Virus record (IMG/VR): IMGVR_UViG_3300024518_004362
Span: 1 to 27,547 of that record
Reading direction: 5' to 3' (one strand)
Origin: a virus
DNA: 27,547 bases
Part shown: piece by piece, positions 6,048 through 13,138 of the stretch
Layout of the letters: each line of letters starts with the position of its first letter
Position numbering within the stretch: position 1 is the stretch's first letter
The notes under the pieces: model-generated
What the model was told of the DNA's origin: nothing
Seen by the model: only the letters and a program-made list of their open reading frames with translations
Database searches by the model: none
Translations under genes and position numbers: made by a program

Positions 6048-6579
6048 AGATATGGTAAACAAATACTCAAAGATCGCAAAAGATTTGCCTGCCATTAGAT
6101 TGAAACTGGCTATTGATGCAGCGAATGATGGGTTAGCATTGGTTGTTGAGCGATTACAAGAACATGGAGAGGGTGCAGAAGGGCAGAAATTTGAACGATA
6201 TTCAGAAGCTATGATGCCATATTGGTTAATCAATCCAAACAACTACAAAGGGGCAGGAAAAGTAGCTAGGTTTAAGAAAAATGCAGCGGCTAAAAGAAAC
6301 AACGGATCGTATCGAGCATTAAGACAAGCCTATGGATTGCCGACTAACAAAAGAACCTTTACCTTTGAGGGCGATATGTTACTATCTTTGGAGGTATTTG
6401 TGGAATCGCATACCGAAGGAAAAACAACGGTTGTTACAAAATCAAGAAGCCGAGAGGAGCAAGATAAAATAAATTGGAATTCGGGCATGGTGGATTCTAA
6501 TATATTGAGTTACAACAAAGAGGAAATAGAATTCATTTCTCAAGCTAATTTAAAACGAGTACAAAAATTATTAGAATGA
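6034..6579 (+). CDS. probable head-tail completion protein (HK97 gp10-like)
   Basis: A 181-residue protein. The N-terminal helices (RLKLAIDAANDGLALVVERL) are followed by a basic middle part (KVARFKKNAAAKRNN), a strand segment FTFEGDMLLSLEVF and a C-terminal helix (EEIEFISQANLKRVQKLLE). The pattern G-D-M-L/W-x-S-L followed by strands is typical of HK97 gp10-like or virion-morphogenesis proteins that join the head and tail. The first codons MSVFT are duplicated upstream at 5567. It overlaps the next gene by 4 bases, and the neighbour may be a tail terminator, which supports a neck role. Family assignment is moderate because sequence identity is low. Confidence 0.6.
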   Translation: MSVFTDMVNKYSKIAKDLPAIRLKLAIDAANDGLALVVERLQEHGEGAEGQKFERYSEAMMPYWLINPNNYKGAGKVARFKKNAAAKRNNGSYRALRQAYGLPTNKRTFTFEGDMLLSLEVFVESHTEGKTTVVTKSRSREEQDKINWNSGMVDSNILSYNKEEIEFISQANLKRVQKLLE

Positions 6580-7001
6580 TCAAAAATCTAACGACCCTAA
6601 ACACGGCAATAGAAAATTCTTGTTTAATTGAAAATTGGGGGAAGGAATGTATTAACAAAACAGATCAAGAAATCCCCTATGGCATCGGTGTATCGGATGG
6701 GCAGGAAAACATATTTAGTTCAAACGATTCTTTCACCACTTCGGGATATATGTATTTGGATGATTTGCTAACCACAGACATCAATGGGCAGCTTGGATAT
6801 CAAAAGAATATAATCATAAATGTATTCCAAGCGAAATCTAACGAATTGATGGATAGTTATCAAACGGCAATTGATTTGCATCAATATTTGACACAAAGGA
6901 AATACGATGTACGCATAAGCCTAAATAAATCGGTCAAATGTGAATTTTGTTATTTTGCTTTTTTGACGGTTAATCTAAGAACCTTCCCAACATGTTTGTA
7001 A
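6576..7001 (+). CDS. possible tail terminator-like protein
   Basis: A 141-residue protein that overlaps the stop of the gp10-like gene by 4 bases (ATGA). Sequence features are mixed strands (YQKNIIINVFQAKS) followed by a long helix (ELMDSYQTAIDLHQYLTQRKY) and a strand-rich C-terminus (CEFCYFAFLTVNL). This order resembles gpU- or DUF3168-like tail terminators that cap the tail tube, and the gene position after a gp10-like protein is the classical place for one. No motif proves it. CEFC near the end is a possible metal or disulfide pair. The next gene overlaps by 10 bases. Confidence 0.45.
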   Translation: MIKNLTTLNTAIENSCLIENWGKECINKTDQEIPYGIGVSDGQENIFSSNDSFTTSGYMYLDDLLTTDINGQLGYQKNIIINVFQAKSNELMDSYQTAIDLHQYLTQRKYDVRISLNKSVKCEFCYFAFLTVNLRTFPTCL

Positions 7002-7225
7002 AAAAGAAAACTTTGGAAATTGTCTTAGCCACTCTAGTAAAGGAGATTGATATTTTGAAAGAAAAAATAAAGGTTCTCGAAGGGCAAAAGGCAACTCAAG
7101 ATACTAGAAGTGGAAGATGGCTTGAGTATCTTGATCAGCCATTGGATGTGGGCTTAGATGTGAAATCCTGCCCTTTTAATTGTAAATGTAAAACAGCAAA
7201 AGAATGTACTTTCAAATTGGGTTAA
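6992..7225 (+). CDS. small coiled-coil protein with Cys cluster, 77 aa
   Basis: The N-terminal half (LEIVLATLVKEIDILKEKIKVLEGQ) is a clear heptad-type coiled coil. The C-terminal part holds four Cys in CPFNCKCKTAKEC, a possible small metal-binding knob. It overlaps genes on both sides (10 and 22 bases), so translation is coupled. It could be a small structural or scaffold-type helper. No family is recognised. Confidence 0.55.
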   Translation: MFVKKKTLEIVLATLVKEIDILKEKIKVLEGQKATQDTRSGRWLEYLDQPLDVGLDVKSCPFNCKCKTAKECTFKLG

Positions 7226-7515
7226 TTTTATTTGCAATTTTGGTCCCATGCTTGATTGGGTTGTCTTGGCATATCTTGATCAGAAGGGGAGGGCTACTTC
7301 AATGGGTATCGCAGCGAATAAATACGAATATAAGAAACGAAACGATTAGAAAAGGGCTGCAATGTCCGTATTGTATATCTTTTCACATCTCGGTTCTAAC
7401 GGCTTTATATTTTGGATTGATGTATTCATGCGTACTATGGGCGGTAAGTCCTCTAGTATCGCTAAATATCGCTTATTTAGCATATTATCACCTATATGAC
7501 AACATCAACAAATGA
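7204..7515 (+). CDS. small membrane protein with CPYC..H motif
   Basis: A 103-residue protein with a strong N-terminal membrane helix (residues about 3-26, IGLILFAILVPCLIGLSWHI), a basic loop (RRGGLLQWVSQRINTN), then GLQCPYCISFHISVLTALYF at the start of a second membrane segment and a third hydrophobic stretch near the end. The C-P-Y-C-x-x-F-H placement at a membrane edge recalls small phage or bacterial membrane proteins of the DUF1360 kind, but this is a loose likeness. It could have a holin-like or host-membrane role. It overlaps the gene on each side. Confidence 0.6.
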   Translation: MYFQIGLILFAILVPCLIGLSWHILIRRGGLLQWVSQRINTNIRNETIRKGLQCPYCISFHISVLTALYFGLMYSCVLWAVSPLVSLNIAYLAYYHLYDNINK

Positions 7516-7646
7516 AAGATAAAAAAATACTGGATAATTTGATCGTAATAGCCAACCCGTGTAAATTAAATGGTGACGAAATAAAAGACTCAAAAAGATT
7601 GGTTTGGAAATTAGACGGTAAAGTCATTCTTAAAAATCCATCATAA
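7512..7646 (+). CDS. tiny protein, 44 aa
   Basis: ATG 7512 overlaps the preceding stop (ATGA), and the frame runs 44 codons to TAA 7644-7646. The protein reads MKDKKILDNLIVIANPCKLN and onward, ending LVWKLDGKVILKNPS. It is basic, with two strand-like segments. The tight overlap and the codon style match the neighbours and support real translation. Function unknown. Confidence 0.5.
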   Translation: MKDKKILDNLIVIANPCKLNGDEIKDSKRLVWKLDGKVILKNPS

Positions 7647-7660
7647 AAAAATAACATCAA

Positions 7661-8158
7661 ATGAAAAAATCAATAGTAGATTGGGAGAATAGAATGATAC
7701 ACGGTAAGAGTGGTAAAATATATCACATAGCCCCTGAAAAAATTGCATCAAAATTGTGGGCACAGTATCAAATTAGGGGATCACTTTTAGGACTCAATAC
7801 TTCATTGGAATCTATACTACTTAGAATCAAGGGCGCTATCGACCATTTAAGGACGGGAGAGGAGAACGCTCAAGGGAATGCATCCAACGCAATAATAGAA
7901 TTGGAGAGCATCAAAAAAGGATTTAAAGATTTCAAGGATAATGAGTACAATGCAGTATTGGAATTTCTATCTATATTTTGCAAGTCAGAAGGGGAGCCAA
8001 TGGATAAAAATGATGAATCTATAATCCGTAGAAAATATGAAGATTGGTCAGAAATTCCACAGGCAGACCTTTTTTTTTTATCTCAAATGTCAATACCATC
8101 GTACAGCAAGCACTTAAAGGAGCAAACGGCGAGCGAGAAGTTGATAAAAAGCGAGTAA
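7661..8158 (+). CDS. probable tail assembly chaperone, upstream (G-like) frame
   Basis: A 165-residue, mostly helical protein (residues 45-110 helical, DHLRTGEENAQGNASNAIIE, IKKGFKDFKDNEYNAVLEFL). Near its end, ten T at 8070-8079 followed by A form T TTT TTA, a classical -1 slippery heptamer, inside EIPQADLFFL. A -1 shift there enters a frame open to 8328. A G/GT-type tail assembly chaperone pair, in which a short G and a longer GT product are made by -1 shift, fits this arrangement in long-tailed phages. The unshifted form ends 25 residues after the slip. Identity is inferred from architecture; no sequence family is recognised. Confidence 0.55.
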   Translation: MKKSIVDWENRMIHGKSGKIYHIAPEKIASKLWAQYQIRGSLLGLNTSLESILLRIKGAIDHLRTGEENAQGNASNAIIELESIKKGFKDFKDNEYNAVLEFLSIFCKSEGEPMDKNDESIIRRKYEDWSEIPQADLFFLSQMSIPSYSKHLKEQTASEKLIKSE

Positions 8159-8328
8159 TTTACAAACCGTTAACCCATGAGGAATTGGAAGCGGAAAATG
8201 AAAAGATGTTGATGTATGCTAAAATACGATCACAATACAATATAGAGTACATAAATAAAATGCCTATCTTTGAGTTAATTCCCTTAATAAGAATGCTTAA
8301 AGAAATCAAACAAACAAGTAATGGCTAA
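8044..8328 (+). CDS. probable tail assembly chaperone extension (T-like) frame
   Basis: The -1 frame relative to the gene at 7661 stays open from before 8044 to 8328. The only starts are a TTG at 8044 and an ATG at 8206, the latter leaving 40 residues. If reached by slippage at 8070-8080, the shifted product is about 222 aa and adds ISNVNTIVQQALKGANGERE and onward, with a helical, charged C-terminal part (THEELEAENEKMLMYAKIRS, FELIPLIRMLKEIKQ). This is the usual style of a T domain. It overlaps the gene at 8321 by 8 bases. Confidence 0.5.
   Translation: MVRNSTGRPFFFISNVNTIVQQALKGANGEREVDKKRVIYKPLTHEELEAENEKMLMYAKIRSQYNIEYINKMPIFELIPLIRMLKEIKQTSNG
8070..8080 (+). other. ten-T slippery run, -1 frameshift signal
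   Basis: Ten T followed by A include T TTT TTA in the correct phase (TTT 8075-8077, TTA 8078-8080) for -1 slippage. The new frame continues ISNVNTIVQQALK and onward to 8328. No strong downstream stem was seen. Confidence 0.6.
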
Positions 8329-8554
8329 AGGATTTGATAGAGTGGCTAGATGTTCAATTTACACTCAAATATTTTACGGTTACGTTTTAGGTAGACAAGC
8401 AATTGACCCTAACGTGGCAATTTACAAAATGGCAAAGGAATTTATAAGAGATCACGATCTTGAAAACGTACTGGATGCAAAGGTAATTAATGTCAGTTTT
8501 ATAAAGTTTGCCTATCTATTAGGAACCACAGAAGGCAAGCATAAGAAAAACTAG
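8321..8554 (+). CDS. small protein of unknown function, 77 aa
   Basis: It overlaps the chaperone extension frame by 8 bases and ends before a strong hairpin (8585-8614). The protein is compact and helical (CSIYTQIFYGYVLGRQAI, ALYKMAKEFIRDH-like helix, FIKFAYLLGTTEG), with a basic end. It has no membrane segment. It is the last gene of its block; the promoter-like element at 8629-8671 starts the next. Function unknown. Confidence 0.6.
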   Translation: MAKGFDRVARCSIYTQIFYGYVLGRQAIDPNVAIYKMAKEFIRDHDLENVLDAKVINVSFIKFAYLLGTTEGKHKKN

Positions 8555-8584
8555 GTCGTGTTTAGGATTTCGCAATCATCGACC

Positions 8585-8614
8585 AACCCATCCTTCTTAA
8601 AAGAGGGGTGGGTT
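8585..8614 (+). terminator. strong 14-pair hairpin, possible terminator
   Basis: AACCCATCCTTCTT (8585-8598) pairs with AAGAGGGGTGGGTT (8601-8614) over 14 pairs with two G-T and a tiny loop. Only a weak T-run follows, so termination may be partial; it separates the chaperone block from the portal block. Confidence 0.5.
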
Positions 8615-8628
8615 AATTCGTTTATTTG

Positions 8629-8671
8629 AACTATAATAAATACCAACATTCCGCATTTATGTTAAATTTTG
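8629..8671 (+). promoter_or_regulatory. recurring promoter-like element before portal
   Basis: AACTATAATAAATACC followed by AACATT (8629-8650) also occurs intact at 19552-19573, and a near TAnnTTTG box (TAAATTTTG, 8663-8671) follows with the final G 21 bases after the element in both places. It lacks a TTG -33 box, so it may need a phage activator. Confidence 0.5.
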
Positions 8672-8690
8672 CAATATAATAAAAGATAAA

Positions 8691-10418
8691 ATGGATTATA
8701 TCGAATTTTTAGAAGCACAAATATTAAGGGATGGTGTTAACCCAAAATTGACTAAGGCGATAAGCGATGCTAGATTCCAAAAGGCGGTTTATACTGGGCT
8801 TAATCAAGATTATATTTTGGAGCAATATAGAGTATTGGAATCCGAGCCACAAAAGGCGCAAAGAAAGCGAATAACAACAACTAGAACAAAGCACACCATT
8901 CGACAAGCGGAAAACGTCATTTCTCAATTAGAGGTGATGGATAAACCTAGCATTAATGTAATTAATGAAAGTGAGAATATTGCGGAGGATTTGATGTCAT
9001 TCATAATTAAGGAAAACATCAATGATCTTGCCTTTGATTTTGTTTCCTATTACAATATGACAGATGCCAATGCCTTTGTTACTTGTGGAGAAAATGAATT
9101 TGAGGAAATCGAATATAAGGTGATTGGGGTAGAAAATTTATATGATTATCGAATAGTAAATAAACAATTGAAATTGGTGATATTTCAGCTACCAAGAAAG
9201 TTAGAAAGTGGACTTACTGTTAATGATTACAAAATGTACACAAAGGACTCGGTTGTTTCTTATGTTAATATTCAAGGAACGGAAATCGAAGGCAAACAAA
9301 CGGTAACCATAGAGGGAAACACATTTGTGGTAGATAAGATAGATACCCAAATGATGTACGCATTTAGACTGGGGTACATTGATGATATGTCAAACAATCA
9401 AGAAACATGCGTTTCCATTTTGGACGCGGCAAGCGAGTTATTGAGATCACTAATTTGGCAGGGTTCAGAGTTGGATGTGATCGATGGAACGCAAGGGGTG
9501 GTGAAGCAATTTGCCTATGCCAATAGATGCCAATACAGAATCAAAACGGATGAAGGAGTTAGTGCTTGCGTTGGTGGTGTGATGAACATACATGGCACCC
9601 CATCGGGCGGCATTTGTCCTAAGTGTTCAAACGGGTTACAAATCCATACATCTTCGCAAGATATTGTACACTTCCCTTTTCCTACTGGCGATGCGCCATT
9701 GCCCGACTTGTCAAAGTTGACCCATACGGTTTTTGTTCCTACTCACATATTGGATTATAAACGGGCTTATCTTAGAGAAATTAAGGATGATATTATCAAA
9801 ACTTTTTTCAATTCATCCATGGTTACAAAAGATGATCATAATGTCACGGCTACAGAAAAAAAGATTGATCTTCAGGGGATTTATGCCACATTGAATCAGA
9901 TCGGAAAACAAGTTAGTAAATGTTTCATATGGATGGTTAGATGTGCATCCTATATCCATCACAACAAAGATAGTGATGTAATACACGGGTACACTTTAAA
10001 TTTAACTTTGGAAGATGTATTTTCTTTATCAGAAAAAAGAAAGGCACTACTGGATTCAAATGCTCCAAATATTTTATTAAAAGCAATTGATATGGCAATG
10101 ATACAGAAACAAATGATGGGGAGTCCGGTCTATATTGCAAGATATGGAATATGGGAATCATTCAGACCATTTTCGGGGAAACCTCCGATGGAAATACAAC
10201 AAATTTTGGCAACTATACCCAACACATATAGAGACAAAATTCTGTATAACTTCTTTGATCAAATTAAGGCGACAATAGAAAGGGAGCAGGAAGATATATT
10301 TTACAAAGCGGATTCAAATGGGCAACTTAAAATAATAGATTCCGAGATTGAAAAAATAAGAGTTCAATTAAATTCCGAATTATCAAGCGCAGAAAGGGTG
10401 GATTTGAAAGATTTGTAA
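8691..10418 (+). CDS. phage portal protein with Cys cluster
   Basis: A 575-residue protein directly upstream of a Mu gpF-like minor head protein, the classical portal position. The middle carries ALPDLSKL, FVPTHILDYKRAYLREIKDD and then a long helical stem (TATEKKIDLQGIYATLNQIG), a portal-like wing and stem; the C-terminal half (PVYIARYGIWESFR) fits the clip and crown. It forms the dodecameric channel through which terminase packs DNA and to which the tail binds. An unusual Cys group, C280, C293, C309 and C312 (CPKC), lies in a Gly-rich insertion and suggests a zinc-binding knob. Sequence similarity to any named portal is not obvious, so I rest on position and architecture. Confidence 0.75.
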   Translation: MDYIEFLEAQILRDGVNPKLTKAISDARFQKAVYTGLNQDYILEQYRVLESEPQKAQRKRITTTRTKHTIRQAENVISQLEVMDKPSINVINESENIAEDLMSFIIKENINDLAFDFVSYYNMTDANAFVTCGENEFEEIEYKVIGVENLYDYRIVNKQLKLVIFQLPRKLESGLTVNDYKMYTKDSVVSYVNIQGTEIEGKQTVTIEGNTFVVDKIDTQMMYAFRLGYIDDMSNNQETCVSILDAASELLRSLIWQGSELDVIDGTQGVVKQFAYANRCQYRIKTDEGVSACVGGVMNIHGTPSGGICPKCSNGLQIHTSSQDIVHFPFPTGDAPLPDLSKLTHTVFVPTHILDYKRAYLREIKDDIIKTFFNSSMVTKDDHNVTATEKKIDLQGIYATLNQIGKQVSKCFIWMVRCASYIHHNKDSDVIHGYTLNLTLEDVFSLSEKRKALLDSNAPNILLKAIDMAMIQKQMMGSPVYIARYGIWESFRPFSGKPPMEIQQILATIPNTYRDKILYNFFDQIKATIEREQEDIFYKADSNGQLKIIDSEIEKIRVQLNSELSSAERVDLKDL

Positions 10419-10431
10419 AGTAAAAAAGTAG

Positions 10432-11247
10432 ATGGATAAGATAATTGATTTACTAATAAGAGGAACCCGATTGAAAACGGGTAGATTGCAAAAATTCCTA
10501 TTCGATTTCCTTTTGGATTACTTGGTTGACAATTTGTTTGTTGATGATAATGTAATTGAATATTCCGAATCAAACATAAAGGCGGTTGCAGGAATAGATA
10601 ATAGACTAAATAATAAGTTGAAAAAATCTATTGAAGAAATAGACAAAGGGATAAAAAAAGGAATCGAGGAAGTGATGAATGAAACGGTATCCGAAACGCT
10701 CGGAGAATCCAAATCTATCATTCCCGAAGCGATCACAAATAAAGTTTTGAGCCATGCTAATAAAACCGTGGATTCTAAGATCAGCCTAGAAGCGGCTTAC
10801 GTCGAAATAAAAGGCGCGATACTTAGCGAGTTATCAAGTTACGAAGGGACCTCGCTCAAGACTCTTAAAAGTGTACTAGCCGAGAAGATAAAGGGCAGGA
10901 ATCTAATAAATAAACACTTTGACAGATGGACGGGAGATATTTATTATCAATACCAACGGGCAACGGCAAACGAGGTTAGAAAAAAGCTAGGATATAGATT
11001 TGCTATATATCAAGGAGGATTAATTGCTACCTCCCGACATTGGTGTGGAGTTCACAATAATACCGTACTCCATGAGTCGGAAATTGAATCATGGTTTAAT
11101 GAGGAGTGGCAAGGGAAAAACGAAATAAATTACAATCCGTTTTATGATTGCGGTGGGTATAATTGTAGACATAGATGGCGATGGATTACCGACGAACTAG
11201 CATTTTTTAAAAACCCCAAATTGGAACAAAAATATGGATCGCCATAA
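10432..11247 (+). CDS. Mu gpF-like / SPP1 gp7-like minor head protein
   Basis: A 271-residue protein. The first two thirds are helical (IIDLLIRGTRLKTGRLQKFL, NKLKKSIEEIDKGIKKGIEE). The C-terminal domain has HWCGVHNNTVLHESEIESW and CGGYNCRHRWRWI (residues about 200-255), the Cys/His signature of the Mu F-like (SPP1 gp7-like) domain, also found in toxins. In phages this minor head protein sits by the portal and may follow DNA into the cell. It is 14 bases after the portal gene and overlaps the next gene by 14 bases, typical of a portal-gpF pair. Confidence 0.85.
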   Translation: MDKIIDLLIRGTRLKTGRLQKFLFDFLLDYLVDNLFVDDNVIEYSESNIKAVAGIDNRLNNKLKKSIEEIDKGIKKGIEEVMNETVSETLGESKSIIPEAITNKVLSHANKTVDSKISLEAAYVEIKGAILSELSSYEGTSLKTLKSVLAEKIKGRNLINKHFDRWTGDIYYQYQRATANEVRKKLGYRFAIYQGGLIATSRHWCGVHNNTVLHESEIESWFNEEWQGKNEINYNPFYDCGGYNCRHRWRWITDELAFFKNPKLEQKYGSP

Positions 11248-11431
11248 TTACACATTAACAAACGGCAGAATGATTTCTATAGCAACGGGAATCATATTAG
11301 AGTTTATGGAACATGATCAGTATACGGTAATAAAAACATCGATAGGCGAACATGAGGTCATGGAATTGTTTGATGAAGTGAAGGAAATTGTAAGGGCTTA
11401 CGATATTAGATTATGGGCTTTGGAAAACTAA
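11234..11431 (+). CDS. small protein of unknown function, 65 aa
   Basis: The ATG lies inside the end of the gpF-like gene. The protein starts MDRHNYTLTNGRMISIATGI and has strand-like stretches (QYTVIKTSIGEHEVMELF) followed by a helix (EVKEIVRAYDIRLWALEN). It is acidic overall. The next gene follows six bases later. No family is recognised; a small head-tail helper is possible from position alone. Confidence 0.6.
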   Translation: MDRHNYTLTNGRMISIATGIILEFMEHDQYTVIKTSIGEHEVMELFDEVKEIVRAYDIRLWALEN

Positions 11432-11437
11432 CATATA

Positions 11438-13138
11438 ATGAAATTAGACGTATCAAATATTGGGATTAATTATCTAGGTGAATTTAAGTTGACCAAGAGT
11501 ATCAAAAACAATTTTATTATTGAAAAGATGGAAAGTGATGTTTTGCTACTCAATTCTGATCATAAATATATGGTTGAGAAGGCGGTTCAAGGTGAAGACA
11601 AAGAAACGGGAACTATCCAAAAAGATTGCGGAGTTGGTTCTTTTGATAGGGATGTATTTATTAAGCATAATGAGGGTGGTTTTGAATTAAGAAAATGCGA
11701 AACAAATAAAACAATCTCAATAGTAAATGTCCTCGATTGTATTTCAAACAAAAATATTAACATATTTGATTATGTTGCTACAGATACAAATACGATACAA
11801 GGAACGGTGGAAAGAATCACCTTTCAATTTCCTGCACCACAACCCGCTGGTGATATAGTGGCTCAATTTTATAATGCCCCGTATACATTTGAAGATATTC
11901 TAGCCCTCTTGCCGATTTGGAATACGGCTTCAGTAGGGTACGTCTTAGAAAGTGGAGATATAAGTGCAGAGTTGGAATTATTTTTAGAGCCTCAAGGTCA
12001 AGTGGAAGAATATTTAGGGCATCGAATTACTGGGTATATCTCATTTGTAAGAATTACTTCACCAACAAAATTATCCGATGATTGGATTTATCACCCTGCC
12101 GCGGACAATTACTATCTAACATCACTAAAAGATTCGGTTTTCTCTTTAAAGGAAACGATACAAAGAATTAATCTTGATGGAGGGAATACCGATGATTATA
12201 TCGGTAAAAAATATACAGCAGGAAAGAGTGGGTTATATGACTCTTTATCCATAAGTAATACCATCCAATTGAATGCCGTACTGGAAGGCATTTTTATGTG
12301 TACTGGAAAAACATTAGTAAGTAACTTTTTGGGAATCAATGCAGATGCAACGGCACCGAATAATTCATATTATGAATATGGAACAAATAATTTACATTCA
12401 TTAAAGATTGTGCAGTCCTATGATATTATCAAAGCGGATGCAGAGCAAGATTCCTTCGATAAAAGTGGCGATATTTTGGTTAAAAAATTACTGGGGGATT
12501 TGTTTAAAGTTCTAAATATGATTTTAGTAGTGGACGGTTCTAATATTAGGATAGAACATAGAAGTTATTATTACAATGAAGGAATTGATTTGACCGGTAC
12601 AAGTTATCAGCTTTCTAAGTTGGAAATAAATAAAGACCGTATAGATTCAGAGACTTGGTCATTTGCTCAAGAAACACCTAATTTGGGATTTCATTCTTCC
12701 ACTATTGTTTATGATACTAATAATGTATACGAGGAACCAAACGAGGTTACATATTCTAGTACTCTTTTTATTACGGACGTTTTTGGATTACTAAATGAGG
12801 AAACTTTTATACAATCTCAATTTGAAAAATTATTCTTTTTGTTGTCTACGGATGGCTCAAATGTAATTGGATTAAATAGAGCGTTATCTATGTCCGAAAT
12901 TGTTCAGAATTTACACACTGTACAACGTCCAATGAAACGAGGATTAATAAATGATGTTATATTTGATTTTCAAAGTTATTCAATAGGGTTCACTGGGTCT
13001 ATAAAACTAGATAGTACTTTGCTATCATATGACATAATTAAGCCGCTTATGAGCGCAAAAACAGATCAAGGAACATTCTTAATTGAGGAGATAGAAATGA
13101 ATGAAAATAATGAAATGGTATTAAAAATAAAAAAATGA
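11438..13138 (+). CDS. large tail/baseplate structural protein, 566 aa
   Basis: This 566-residue protein is rich in beta strands and Asn/Thr/Ser. The N-terminal third (VSNIGINYLGEF and following) is followed by a segment (GTVERITFQFPAPQPAGDI) and a long region that alternates short strands with polar loops. The tail of the protein (PLMSAKTDQGTFLIEEIEMN) looks like a folded domain end. Position between head genes and fibre genes and tight overlap with the next gene (ATGA) point to a baseplate or distal tail protein of Bacteroidetes phages. No specific family can be named. No catalytic motif was seen. Confidence 0.65.
   Translation: MKLDVSNIGINYLGEFKLTKSIKNNFIIEKMESDVLLLNSDHKYMVEKAVQGEDKETGTIQKDCGVGSFDRDVFIKHNEGGFELRKCETNKTISIVNVLDCISNKNINIFDYVATDTNTIQGTVERITFQFPAPQPAGDIVAQFYNAPYTFEDILALLPIWNTASVGYVLESGDISAELELFLEPQGQVEEYLGHRITGYISFVRITSPTKLSDDWIYHPAADNYYLTSLKDSVFSLKETIQRINLDGGNTDDYIGKKYTAGKSGLYDSLSISNTIQLNAVLEGIFMCTGKTLVSNFLGINADATAPNNSYYEYGTNNLHSLKIVQSYDIIKADAEQDSFDKSGDILVKKLLGDLFKVLNMILVVDGSNIRIEHRSYYYNEGIDLTGTSYQLSKLEINKDRIDSETWSFAQETPNLGFHSSTIVYDTNNVYEEPNEVTYSSTLFITDVFGLLNEETFIQSQFEKLFFLLSTDGSNVIGLNRALSMSEIVQNLHTVQRPMKRGLINDVIFDFQSYSIGFTGSIKLDSTLLSYDIIKPLMSAKTDQGTFLIEEIEMNENNEMVLKIKK

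Noticed and set aside
6576-7001. Third -1 frameshift between the 6576 and 6992 genes at TTTTTT
   Set aside because: The frame of the 6992 gene has several stops just upstream of its ATG, so the genes are ordinary overlapping neighbours.
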